This document shows, in pieces, positions 1-11,750 of a stretch of 64,000 nt of DNA. This stretch comes from Plicaturopsis crispa FD-325 SS-3 (lineage: Eukaryota > Basidiomycota > Agaricomycetes > Amylocorticiales > Amylocorticiaceae), in NCBI GenBank assembly GCA_000827205.1, contig KN832562.1, positions 591,829 through 655,828 on the forward strand. The letters are read 5' to 3'. The position numbers and the translations under genes are program-made. The first letter of the stretch is position 1; each line of letters opens with the position of its first letter. The notes under the pieces are model-generated. The model was not told the origin of the DNA. It made no database searches and was given only the letters and a program-made list of their open reading frames with translations.

Positions 1-2117
1 CATTCTTGGTCAACTCGCCCCAGCTGTTTTAGTGCTTGTGGTCATCGGTGTTGTGTAGCGTTGGCATGTCATATGCAAGACTTCAGCGTCTCCGGCATGG
101 GACCCCTGCAAGCGCCGTCACCATGATAATCCTGGTTACAAGCTGTCTTTGCTCCCCGGTGCACATCCTCCGGTGTAACTTGTTCCTTCTCCCTGGCGCA
201 CTGTGCGATATGCCCGATGCCGCTCACTCCGCGAATAACGGCCCTCGAACGCTTTCTACATTTCGATATGCTATTGATACCGACTTCCTACTTGCATTAG
301 CATGCCCGCGCGTTTGTCGGCGCTTCGACAACGGAGTAGGTTGCCAATGATCGTGATATCGACTCAGTGCCTAGTACTTGCCGACCGCAAAGATGATTGC
401 CGTGCAGGAACCTTCCCAGCCAGGACCACCTCTCTTTTCAACATCGACGGTGGACGTGTCTCTCCGGAATCCGCGTTCTTTCGCGGTGATGTCTGTGAGC
501 ATCACTATGTCATCTTCCATGTGGCGATATCCCCTTTCTTCCCATATATCTGTGGTTGTTATCACTGCATATGTATGTACCATTTTTAGCTGGCTGCCTC
601 TTCTGAATCCTGATAGTATGTACAGCCGGAGATCATAATGGCTGCCGCCGGAAAGTTTAGCTTCCTCTCCAGAGACAGCCACAGTGGTCTGTAACCTTCA
701 GTAACCCGACATAGATGAAATGCGGGGCTCTGTACTCCGAGTCCGAGGCAGTGAGCATGCGGGGGCTTGGTCATGTCAGCTCCGTATACGCAGAACCTGT
801 ATGATTTCCACTACTGTGCCCGTGCCAATTGTGTGCCGCCGGTGACTGTAATTGGACTTGAACGCGAGCTCCTTATGGATCTGTGACTGTTTCAATGTCT
901 CCTCGAGCATACAGCCTGCCTTGCATGAGCACGGAGGTAGAATCGTTCCGATGCGAATTACGAGAAGTAGGAGACGGCGATACTTGCTCAGTAGGTACAA
1001 TGGTATTATCACAGACCAGATACCATCGACGCGTACTTTTCCCCAGTAAGCGGAGAAGCGCGTGTGGCCGCACTCCATGCAGTCTCGCCAGGCAGAGCAA
1101 AAAAGCTATGACAAAATTTTTAAGCCCTGTGTCCACAAGACTAAGTTGTACAAAGATCTCAACGACGAAAAGAAGCTAGGCAGGGATATTAAAACCACGC
1201 TTGTACTCGATCGAGAAGTTTGATATGCTCGAGGACCCCGGATGAGGCCAGGACGAAGGTTGTGATCATCGTACTTGCCATATGCGGTATGTTTTAGGTG
1301 ATTTCGCTTCAAGCCGAATGCCGGAGACCGGGGTCCTCGCGTGGGCATTGATGCAACCGTAAGTCGCATGGCAGTCGCATGGCAAAAACTGCGATGTGCC
1401 TACGCTGAACGCAGCCACTTGAGCTCGCATACTCTCTGATACGTTTCAAGTCCGTGTATCGTGGGCTTGGTGGTCATCGGAGGTCTCTGTTCTTGTACGA
1501 AATTCCCATATACTGACCCGAAGTCTATCTTCAGACACCTCCGCAGGTACTTCGCCCTCGAAACGGCCTGAAACTCGTGGCATCTTCCGCACTGCCATTT
1601 AGCGTAGCTAGCACGATGCCATAGCATTGGGAGCCACTAGGCAGTGGTCCTTTTTGCCGCGTAAAAATTCGTCGGACGGACCAAACGCCGCCATGATGCG
1701 GCTTTCCTTCGATGGGCTCTCCGCCCCCCTCGGTTGCCTACTATCCATTCATCTCCGACCACGACACGCCGTCCGGAACTCAAGCGAGCTGCTGAGGCTG
1801 TCGGATCCCTTTAAGCTCCCTAGGCACCGCGGGGCGCTTCGCTTTCCGATATGTCCGCCACGTGGGTTTGGCAACGTATACTTGTCTCGGCGCACTTGAA
1901 ACAGAACGCGTGCACGCTACCAGAGGAGACAAGAATCCATTCCATGCTTACATGGAAATACCTTCGAAAGTACATGCTCCATCTGGAGGTATGCCCGAGG
2001 ATTACCTCAAGTGCTCGAGCAGCCTAGCGTGCCCGTATAAGAGCCCAGGAGGAGTACGAGGCCCCAGCAATCCAAGACACCGCAGACATCGCAGAAGATA
2101 TACAAAAACATAAAGCT
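1..2117. other. Region without recognisable gene
   Basis: I see no convincing coding exon here. All open frames are short (at most about 104 residues), overlap each other on both strands and resemble no family I know. The last 80 bases before 2118 look like the promoter and leader of the DUF6593 gene. No tRNA, terminal repeat or tandem repeat was noticed. Confidence 0.5.
2036..2041 (+). promoter_or_regulatory. Putative TATA box of the DUF6593 gene
   Basis: TATAAG lies 77 bases upstream of the ATG at 2118, the usual place for a TATA element with a short leader. This is motif-based only; no transcription start is visible from sequence. Confidence 0.4.
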
Positions 2118-2802
2118 ATGAATCCGTACTCGCAATGGTCCAGCAACGCCCAGGGTGGCGCCCCCTCGGTATTCGGGGCGCTTCCGTACCCTGCGCCGTC
2201 TTCGTGGCCGTCGTCTCCCTCGGAACTCACCACCCTCTACTTCACTTCGTTCAACCCGACCATCCTTAATTGTACCACTGTTGGCCCACAATCGCAGCCG
2301 TGGTTCTCGGTGACGACGGACTCGTCTATGCCTGGGTACACCGTCTTCAAGGATCGGAAAGGCAGGAATGTCGGCCTGATCGAATGGCAATCGCACCCCG
2401 CCGTCGAAGTGCGTAGTCTCGTCCAGAGGCAGAACGCTAGTGGATGGCTTAGGTTGTCTCGCGACAGAAGGTCAGTGAATCACTTTGCTGCCGATGTGTT
2501 GAACGACGATTGATTTTCTCCCTATAGCCATAGGTCCATGGAAGTTCGAGGTGCTCAATACACGTGGGCCCCGACTGATCAGTATATTTTTGTAAGTTTG
2601 CATTCACTGCCTCAATCCTTCACGTTTGTTCTAAAGCACTTCATCATAGCTGTACTCCCATTCGGGCACGGTTCTGGCCAGGATCTGCAAATCCACGAAC
2701 GTCGTGACTCTGGAGCTTACGACAAGTGCGATGCAGCTGGGGCTTCTCGAGCCGGCCGTCGTCGCGACAGTCCTCCTTCAATGTGGCCGGAACATTGACT
2801 GA
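2118..2802 (+). CDS. DUF6593 domain protein
   Basis: Small protein of unknown function belonging to DUF6593, a family abundant in mushrooms. Three exons, 2118-2470, 2528-2591 and 2650-2802, total 570 nt (189 residues); the introns are 57-58 nt and all GT...AG. The final exon must be read in the frame ending in LLQCGRNID, because the frame left open in the raw sequence does not resemble the family. The N-terminal 35 residues are Pro/Ser/Gly-rich. The core has the family look: short beta strands, a central WAPTDQYIF segment and a C-terminal helix ending GLLEPAVVATVLLQ. No signal peptide or membrane segment is seen. Family assignment is from memory of related proteins; the function is not known. 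Confidence 0.8.
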
Positions 2803-3566
2803 ACTACCGCCCCTCGCATTCCCCTCGAAAAATACCCGCCAAACTATTTAATCAACACCTTCGCTTTTGTGGCCTTTCGTTTTCATCACGGCAACGTACA
2901 TATTCCTATTATTCTATTACTGTATAACTAGCGTTCGCTTTCGGTCTGTCTCATAGACACATATATCCCTACTCCTTATCTGCTGCGTAGATGCTTATTT
3001 ATTACTGTATTTTTATCCTGGTCTCCAGTCGCACGCTGTTTGGATCCACCACTGTCTCCGTAGATCTACATCATCCCTGCACTTGTTTGCCGCATCCTAA
3101 CATCTCTACATAGTTTTATGTGTATATACACTTGCATTTGACCTTTTTAAACTTTCACGCACAGCATGCTATCCTACTAAGGACAAACGAACTCAAAACC
3201 AAACGGGATCACAATACATGGTGCAAAGTACGGGCGCTCCGCGAGAACCGGCCGGGGAAAGTACAAGCGTATAAGGGACGACAAATCCCATGGGACAAGC
3301 AAACACGTTATACACTGCAATTGGAGCCCCGGGAACTCACATTTGCAGATACGAGTGCATTCGCCGCCCAAGCAGGCGAGAAATGGCTCAAAGACAAGGA
3401 TAGTCAAAGTCCGTGCAACTTCGTATCACATTATATCCACAGCGGGCATCAGTACAGCGTATCTAATATGAAACGAGGTGAGCATTGTCGACGCGCTCTA
3501 TACGATGTGGCAGCACATACATATTTAAACAGAGAACCATAAATATGTAGAGTAGAGTGTCGCATG
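2803..3566. other. Convergent intergenic region
   Basis: This stretch lies between the 3' ends of the DUF6593 gene and TFIIE alpha. It is T-rich at first (probable 3' UTR and polyadenylation region, 2803-3120). An open frame at 3120-3542 (+) shows no resemblance to known proteins and no splice pattern. I see no gene in it. Confidence 0.45.
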
Positions 3567-5433
3567 CTATAACCGCTCCTGCATAATTTCATAATACGCA
3601 GTGTACTCCTCGGGAGTCATCAACTCCTGGTCGTCTTCGGTGACTTTCGAAAACGGCGTCGGTACTCCGTTTACTATGGCATAGAGTCAGCGTCTGTTGT
3701 CGAAACCGGGCAAAGAACATACCAGAGACGACGGGATCATCAGCAGGGGCAGGGGCAGGCTCATCGCCCATCTCTTGATCCACATCCACGTCGTTGACGA
3801 TGTGGTTGGCATAACCGAAGCCGTCCGCGACTTTGGCTATTTTTGTTCTTGAGTTGCCCACATCCTCCGCGGACCGAGACCGTTTCCGGTAGTCGTTGAG
3901 AGAATCGAGGTACTCAATCGATGGCTTCTGGTCCTCGTCGTCTTGTGGGAAGTCCCCAAAGTCGTCCCCGCCGGGTGCATCTAGACCTGTTGGTGTGTCC
4001 AAGGTGGACGCCGACGACGATGCAGCTAATGAAGCATAGTACTGGTCATAATCTGCCGTGAAAATACATTCAATAACGGCAGTCTCAAGCAGAGGATAGA
4101 ATGGCTTACAATCAGACTCTTGACTGATAGCAGGTTTCACGTCCTCGATGCCAGGAGATCCGTGGCTTGCCCTCGAGGTGCCGACCGTACCGAGGCCTCT
4201 AAGGATGTCGTCGTTGCTGGAAGAGCCCGGTAGACCCTCCCCTGGACCTGCAGCCCGCGTCTGCTCCGCGACACCTAGCGCAGTCAGGTCGCCGGTGACC
4301 GTGCTGGCCAAATGCCACGCGGGAAGCGCATTCTGCTGCCGCTTCGCCGCTGCCTCAGCATCTCGCTCCATCTTCCGGGTCGCCTCATCCTTGTCCATAG
4401 ACATGAGCACACCGACGCCACTGTCTTCCCGCCCATTGGGACCCGAGCCGGCTACTCTCAGTCCTGATGACTGGTTGCCGTTGTTTTTATCTGCATCGCT
4501 GAGGTTGTTTTTGACCCATGCAGCGACGTCGAATCTGGAGCATCACGGTGAGGGGTATGAAGGGATTACATATAACTGACTGAAACTCACGCAGGTAATA
4601 TCATGGCCTCGCTCTTTTTCAGCCCCTCCGTAATAAATCGTGTGGCCCAGTTAAACCTCTGCATTCGATCCTGGCTTCCTTTCGCAGTTTCCTCGTCCTC
4701 GTTATCAACTAGTTCGTGGTGACAATCCTCGCACGCAAAAATCATCCGCGAATAGTCCATGAGTTTGTTGGCATCGAGGGTTGAGTATGCCTTCTTGCAT
4801 TGCGGGCACCGATAGCCCTTGCTGTCGAGTTCCTGTTGGTGTATTAGATGAGCGACAGCACGTCTGATGATGATCAAGCGGTTCTAACATTTCGCAGAGT
4901 TGAGTCGATGCGACGGTGCATCTCGGCCACGCGCCATTTCACGACGTTGCAGAAGTGCTGATAGTCAATGTAGTAGTACTGTCTTCCGACAGACCGCTGC
5001 GCGCCCTCCTTAAGCTCGTTCTGACGGTAGCTGGTGTTCAAAGCGATAAATATAGCACATTCGGACGGGTACAACGCAAAAGTGGTGTGTAGAAACAAAT
5101 GGGCGCAGACACGTACATTTGGACCAGCTTGTCGTTCGAGAGGGTGGCCATGAGCTTGTTCAGCTCTTTCGCCTGAAGGCCGACCTTCCCCGCTAAGTCG
5201 TCATCCTTGAGACTAACGGCAGTAGTCAGGACACAAGTTTTCGCGGTAGCCAGAGCATAAAACACGCCGAAAAAGACCGCGTCTCAATAGACATGGCCAT
5301 GACCCCGAGTATCTACTCACACTGGATGCCGAGCAAGCTGGTCCAGAACGATGGTGAACTTGGGCTCGTAAAACCCTCGAGAGACGTGCTGGACTAGGAG
5401 TCGGAGTGTCTCTCGCTCCTCCGGCGTAGCCAT
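3567..5433 (-). CDS. TFA1: Transcription initiation factor IIE alpha subunit
   Basis: Large subunit of general factor TFIIE, which recruits and stimulates TFIIH at RNA polymerase II promoters in the nucleus. The start at 5433 opens with MATPEERETLRLLVQHVSRG, the beginning of the TFIIE winged-helix domain, which continues through KVGLQAKELNKLMATLSND and the YYYIDYQHFCNVVKWR segment. A zinc ribbon follows with CPQC (about 4802-4816) and CEDC (about 4721-4735). The C-terminal half is acidic and low-complexity, and a short conserved tail ends in EEYTAYYEIMQERL at the stop (3567-3569). At least five introns interrupt it. The domain order and zinc-ribbon cysteines are complete, so I expect a functional essential gene. 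Exon borders in the middle are approximate. Confidence 0.9.
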
Positions 5434-6659
5434 TCAGGCCAAATACCGTTCGTTCGTGCCCCCAGCAAGCCCTAAAACCAGCCAGGAAGGTCTGCCACCA
5501 GTGAGAAGTATTCAAGTATTCCAGCCAAGTTCCAGCGCTGACAGGGGGATGAAGGAGAAGAGAAAGAGACGCAGCGTTTGCGACGCCACTATTTTGTGAT
5601 TACATAACCCCCCGCCGTCGGGATTCGGGCACCCTCCGGTGAGCGCATACTGTCTGTACATGTCTGACTCTCAGAGTCACTTCCCTGACTCGACACCATG
5701 CATGTATCCTATTCCTAGGGATCTCTTTTTCATCACACAAGTACTATAGCAGATATCGACGGACAAGGGCTAGTAGCGACCAAAGGTATACATCAAATCG
5801 GCGCCTGTACGATGCCTGCTGACTGAATGCGAGCGCAGGAGAAACCGCTGTGTACATGAGCATCTGTGTATTGATTCAAATGCTGCGAACGCGATCTTTC
5901 AAGTTTGCCTTGCTGCATCTGTGCGATATAAGGACACCCAATCGAGTATGAAAGACGATGGCATCTTGGCTGCGTCACGTAGGACAGGCTGTTGTCTTGA
6001 AATGACTTGATTCTACCACCGAGTTCTGCCGTATGCTCTGCGGAAGGTGAGTCCAGCCAGAGTTTGTAACTGTCACCCTCATGCTTATCGCCATGTGCAT
6101 TTGCAGCTCGCCCACACCGGTTTATTGTGTTTCGTGCAAACGGCCTGCTCGCAGGTCACGGCCATCTCTGCTCTCGAATAATCGCCGCTTCCATGACATG
6201 GTTACTCCATTTTCCGTGCAAAATATTCTTACAGACCCTCATGTGATTCGTTTCCCCAACGAAAGCGACCGTTTTTGAGGCTAAGCAGACAGATAGCTAG
6301 GCAAGGAACGGTGCACACCAATACAAAGGGCGCATGTGGGTGCCACCGCGCCAGTGCCAGATGAGATGCCTGTGATATGTCCTGCTGACTTGCCTTCGGG
6401 CGCTTGGTTCTATTCGGGAGAGCACTTGTGGAATTGAAGCCCACCGGTGTCCGGTCGTGCTGCATACACGGCCTCGTGACGCCCTCCAGCCTTCTGCCGT
6501 CACTGATTATTATAGCTCGCCTCCCCGACTACGACGCCTCTTGTCTCCTGCCACCATACATACTCGACACAAATTGACCGGTCAGAGTATAAGTACGTTC
6601 GTCCTGGAGGGCTTTGCTGCCTGATCTCGACGCTTTGGAACAGACTGATTTCTGACGTC
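5434..6659. other. Intergenic region between TFIIE alpha and GH27
   Basis: About 1.2 kb separate two divergently transcribed genes, so it should contain both promoters. A CT-rich, G-poor stretch near 5540-5570 would be the TFIIE side. No coding exon, RNA gene or repeat was recognised. Confidence 0.45.
6588..6593 (+). promoter_or_regulatory. Putative TATA box of the alpha-galactosidase gene
   Basis: TATAAG at 67 bases upstream of the first in-frame ATG (6660). The spacing fits a TATA element with a very short leader and supports using 6660, not the later ATG at 6717, as the start. Motif evidence only. Confidence 0.4.
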
Positions 6660-9411
6660 ATGTACCGTGTAGAACACGCGAATCCGAAATCACAACGACG
6701 CGCGTTGCAGGTCGACATGTCCAACCCAGAAGGCGAGAAGGGCGGACCGCCACCAGGTCTTGACCTCAAATCGAGTCATCAGGCTCAAGTAGTGGATGTC
6801 AACCGGTCTAGCAGTGGTACGTGCAGATTTACCCACATAGCTACCAGTCGTTTGTGCGATGGGACGTTTCCGTTGACATCATGCATTCGCGCAGTCCGGA
6901 CGCGCCTTATGGGTGTCTCAAACGCCGCCCTAGTCGCCATGACTGGGCTTTCCCTGGCACTCGCTATTCTGTTTGCTTCCCTGACCTTTCTGGCGATCCC
7001 GACGCGTAGCCCGACCCTTGACGACGGCGTCGCTCGTTTGCCTTGTCAGTCCTTTGCTTTTATTGTCTAAAGTGATGTACTAACTGAGATGGTCCAGTCA
7101 TGGGATATAACAGTGAGTCGTGAATCTGTGACGCGTCTACAAACTGGTGCTAAACGCATATATACTCTCCAGCTTGGAACGCGTATCATGTATGTACCTG
7201 TTTCCTGTGATCGTGTTCCAGACGCGCTGACACTTTATGGGGCAGTGTGACATCAACGAGACCGTCATCCTACAGACAGCTAGACTCATGAAAAATCTCG
7301 GCCTCTACGTGCGATTTCACGCGTTAACCACATAAAATTGTTTCTGATGGACCTTCTGCATACTTCAGGACGTCGGGTACACGTTCATGAACATCGACGA
7401 CTGCTATGCAGAGAAAAATCGCAGTGCGAGCGGTGATATCGTAGCCAGTGAGCCCCTTCTTCTTGCAATGTTTCAGCTTTTTATGTAGCTTACGGTTTGG
7501 ACTTTTAGACGCTAAAGATTTCCCCTCGGGCATGAGGAATCTTACAGATCAGATCCATGCCCTTGGAATGTACGTGCCTACTTCACTCGGTCGGACTGAA
7601 GTGTTCATGATACGCCTCCCTTTGTTGCTATGAAATAGGTCGGCGGGTATTTACAGCGACTCGGGCTGGTTCACTTGCCAGCTTTACCCCGGGTCATTCC
7701 AGAATGAGGCAAGGTGAGATTCTCTGCTAGCCCCTCGGCGGGAGTTGCGCACGACGTTGGCCGTCTTTCCGACAAATCACGCTAACGGAGGTTATGTTCA
7801 GGGATGCTAAGACCTTCCAAGTAGACTGGGGCTTCGACTTGTTGAAGTACGACAACTGTGCCGGTAAGCTCCTCACCGACTACAATAAATTAACATAAAA
7901 ATGATGGTGACTTCATTGTAGTCCCGTTCGACGATATCATCCGCGAGGGAATGGTCGGCAGTACGTCGCGACCTCTCTCTCACAAGGTCCATCTCCTTAT
8001 TAACGAGATGTTGGACAGAGTTTCAGCGGATGGCGGACGCGATCGCCAATCTCTCCGCGTCGACGGGAAAACCTCCGCTCATATACTCTCTGTGCCAATG
8101 GGGGCGCGTAAGTTCTTCGTTGAAATTACTGAAAATGATGATTGAACCTGTCTTTGCAGGAGCAACCGTGGCTGTGGGCCCGCGATCTCGGACAAAGCTG
8201 GCGGGTGCGTTCTCTCTTTGTTCAGACTGTCCTTGGTATGAAGCATTGATCGAAACCTACTAATTCCAGACAACGGATGACATTGGTAAGAGTTATTGTC
8301 CTGTCGACTGAGGATCCGCTTGTTGACTATCACTTGTCGCAACTACAGGACCAGACTGGGGCGCGCTCTCCAGCATCATTAACCAGTGAGTCTGGCCCTT
8401 CTAGCAATATCGTTTGGCAAACTGATGTCGACCTAGGAACTCGTTCTATACCTGGGCGGCTGACTTCTATGGGCACAACGACATGGATATTGTATGTTCT
8501 CATATACAACTTGTCTCTATAATCGCTGCTAATTGCACATTCTCGCCTAGCTTGAAGTGTAACTAACATCCACATTTTCTATCGCAGGTCCCCACTGACT
8601 CTTTACAGTGGCAACGGCGACCTCACGTACGACGAGTCGAAATCCCACTTCACCGCCTGGGCGCTCATGAAGTCGCCCCTTCTCATCGGCACCGACGTGC
8701 GTTCCTTCCTTCATTCAACATGTCAATTAGTTAGCGCGCTGACAGCGTTTTGCGCAGCTCTCGATCGTGACGAACGAGACGCTCGAGATCCTGTCGAACA
8801 AGGAGATTATTGCGATCAACCAGGACCCGGTCGTTGGGAAGGCTATCACGCCTTTCAGGTGGGGGATCAACGTGCGTGCATTCATTCAGTTGTTTTTCAA
8901 ATGCAGGCAGTGTGGCTGAAGGTGTTGTAAAGCCGAACTGGTCGAACAATTACTCGTACCCTGCGCAATACTGGAGCGGCCAGAGCGAGAACGGGACCGT
9001 GTTCATGCTGGTGAGCCGCGCTAGTGGATTGTCCCGTGCTCAGTGAGGCTAACGTGATTGAGTATCCAGCTCAACGTCCTAAACGAGCCAGCGGACATGT
9101 TCTTCAACCTAACCGAGTCCCCCTGGATCCGTGCCGGGAGGCAATACTCCGTCCGCGTAAGACCCTCGGCCCCGCTCATATCCCCTCTCATATCCCCTAT
9201 CCTAACCACTTGAACACGTTTGTAGGATCTGTGGACACACACCGACAACGGCACCGCCGTGCGCAACTTCACGGCGCACGCTGTGCCGGCGCACGGGGTC
9301 GTTGCGCTGCTGCTGAAGGACGCGGGGGACGAGCCGGATGGGATTTACCCGCCGTGTGCGGTGCTGGAGTGGTGCATTGCGCAGAATGGGACGCGGTACG
9401 ATGGGCAGTGA
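6660..9411 (+). CDS. GH27 alpha-galactosidase with N-terminal membrane anchor
   Basis: Retaining glycoside hydrolase family 27 enzyme, expected to release terminal alpha-galactose from oligosaccharides or galactomannan. My model has 21 exons (6660-6816, 6895-7044, 7098-7112, 7173-7189, 7246-7308, 7369-7447, 7509-7569, 7639-7713, 7802-7863, 7922-7960, 8019-8107, 8160-8204, 8270-8285, 8349-8385, 8437-8491, 8551-8558, 8609-8696, 8758-8871, 8933-9010, 9070-9156, 9226-9411), summing to 1521 nt, 506 residues. Catalytic signatures are present: GYNTWNAYHCDINE near the start of the barrel, the nucleophile motif LLKYDNC (Asp), and WALMKSPLLIGTD in the second half; a beta-sandwich C-terminal domain follows. 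The first ~60 residues are hydrophilic, then about 26 hydrophobic residues (NAALVAMTGLSLALAILFAS) precede the catalytic domain, suggesting a type II membrane protein rather than a secreted enzyme. Confidence 0.9.
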
Positions 9412-11750
9412 TTTTGTTCGATGGACAGTGAAGATCGACGACGAAGATGAAGATCGAGGGATGTAGAAGATGAACTTGTGAGCTCTGATTGAACTGTGAA
9501 GAACGAAGAACTGGACGCTGTGGAATGTTGCAGAACTCTGTACATGTGTAACATTATTGAATCGTTGTCTTGTGAATCCATCACCGAGTGTACTCGCTTT
9601 CGTTTTTCAGCAGTTTGCAAAGTCGAAGTTCAAGTAAGCTGTAAAGTGTCCACTGGACGTCGACAAGAATATCCGAGCTCGTGAGCTTGAGTCGCGTCCG
9701 AATTTCGTCAGCTCTCCACAACTTCTCCACATCTCCCATTTCCAACACTCCTCTACTCGTCCTCATAACATTTCTCCTTCGAACCTACTCGCTCCACATG
9801 GTTGACTGAACTGAACATTCTGCACCGAGCACAGGATCTGTGCAGCAATCAAGTGGATCCAAGATGTTCTCATTTCCAACATACTCACACCAGCAATGCA
9901 GCCGCTCGACTGAGGCTGGTACGCTCCCATACGCGCCGCGGCCGTACGCGTCGATGCTGAGAAGTGGTGGCAAAGGAACGTTTTATCCTGATTCGTGCTG
10001 CTCAATGAAATGAATACGTGCTCGAGATGCCGTCCGGTGAGATGCCTAGGGCCGCGAGATGGACGCGTCGTCCGGCAAATGTATGAGGACCATGCCAGTG
10101 CTCATATAACGCGACTTTTGGCATGCCATGTCGTAAGAAGGCATTATTGTCTATGCAAGGGCGTGTCGCAACGCGTAATCGCATCTCAACGATGCTGGTG
10201 TTGGGCGGTTGATCAGTTGTCGCCAAAGGCGCGTCTGCACAAGCGGAGTCGCGCATAGGGTATCGTTGTATCGCGTGTAGAGATCAGGGTGAGCTGCTAG
10301 ATGAGCACTAGCGTTTCTAAAGAACGCTAACGCGCAGAGGAAGTTATATTCGTTTAGTTCGTGTGCAAGCTAGGAACGCGCCATTGCGACTCCTGGACTG
10401 GGCAGTGTCTACAGGGGGCCTCGAGCCGCGCTGCCCACAGTGTACCTTCGGGATCGCAGGCTCGTCCCAAAGACGCCTGACACAATGACAGTCGATACTA
10501 TTCGAGCGACGCTATTTTAGCCGCTCACAGCCATCGCGCGCTCTCCTGCGTGTTAGCATCTCCGAATTCTCCTAATTATTTTGGAGACACTTATCTCTGA
10601 CTTGCAGTGGCGCACGCGGGCTTCGGGAAAATTTGCTCATAGCTTTTCCCTCGGCCAGTATACCCTCTAGGCATAGTGGGAACCCTCAGGGCGAAAGTAT
10701 CACGGAAGTGTGCGTGTGCACCAAGCGGCCCTGCTAGTTAGTTTTGGCAGGTGAGTTCGAGTTAAATCCCGATCGTTCTTCGCTCATTCATGACCATCTC
10801 GCGAGCACAGGTTTCAACCGCTGCATGGTGGGTGTTGACGTAGATTCAGCTCGCCTCCCTACATTTCTCGCATAACTCCGCGTCCTATTGACACAACTAT
10901 TAGGAAGCGCGGAGGCGAGGACCTCTCCTGAGCGTCCCGACCGCCTGTGCATGGAACCACTGGGAACGTAGGTAAAAGGCGCGTGCAATGCAGATCGTGA
11001 AACTATCCTATTTACGAAGGTCGACTACTATTTTCTAGCTGTACAGGGAGGGATCTTGCGCAGCAGCGTTTTCCTCCGTTAGCCCCGAATTATCGCGGAG
11101 TCGAATTTGGCCAAAGTCCCAGCGAAACACAGCCAAACAGCCGGGATTCCACGTGGAGATCTCGATGGCTCAACAGAATCTTATGACGCCGGACGGTGGA
11201 TGTCGGAAGGAATTGTCGACGTCGATATTGGGGTTCGACCCCCACCGCCGCCGATTTTTTTGCGACGCCATAAACGAAAAGCATCCAAATGAGAATCGCT
11301 GGGGCCCCTTCAATGCGATCGCCCACAAAGTAGAACAACGAAAATACAACGTTTCTATAAGCTTGATCAGCCCTTACCAACGAAATTTTCTCAAAGGCTA
11401 AGGCACATACGGCAAACCAACCAAAAAGAGAGAAGCCGGCGGTAGGATGGAAGGTCAGGGTCCCTTTCTGTCGCATAAAGCCCACGTCGTCGTCGTTGAT
11501 CCCAGCTTGTCTTCCCCCACCATGTCCTCTGCCATTTACAACGTACGTCCCTTCAACTTGTCTTTTTCCCACTTTTTCTTTCTTTTCCACCCCTTTGGCT
11601 CAAGGCGGGGACCCTGACGCCTGACGTCAAGTCGTCTTCCGTCGAGTCGGCTTCTGAATGGAATTCGCATATCAACTTTTATGATAACTGGCCCCGGCCG
11701 CGTGTTTTCCTCGTTCAACTCCCTCCTTTCTTATTTACTCTCATCTCACC
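9412..11750. other. Long intergenic region upstream of TUP1
   Basis: No gene recognised over 2.3 kb. Open frames here, including a 166-codon frame on the minus strand at 11090-11590, resemble no family and lack supporting splice structure. The last 250 bases are pyrimidine-rich on the plus strand (runs such as TCTTTCTTTTCC near 11576), typical of a basidiomycete core promoter and leader for TUP1. Confidence 0.45.

Noticed and set aside
3120-3542. 140-codon plus-strand frame between DUF6593 and TFIIE alpha
   Set aside because: AT-rich 3' flanking sequence with no family resemblance; probably chance.
10380-10445. Partial inverted repeat (GGGCAGTGT...GCTGCCCACAGTGT) in the gap before TUP1
   Set aside because: Imperfect, short and not accompanied by target duplications or a transposase.
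11090-11590. 166-codon open frame on the minus strand upstream of TUP1
   Set aside because: No family resemblance, no splice context and it covers the likely TUP1 promoter; composition does not look coding.
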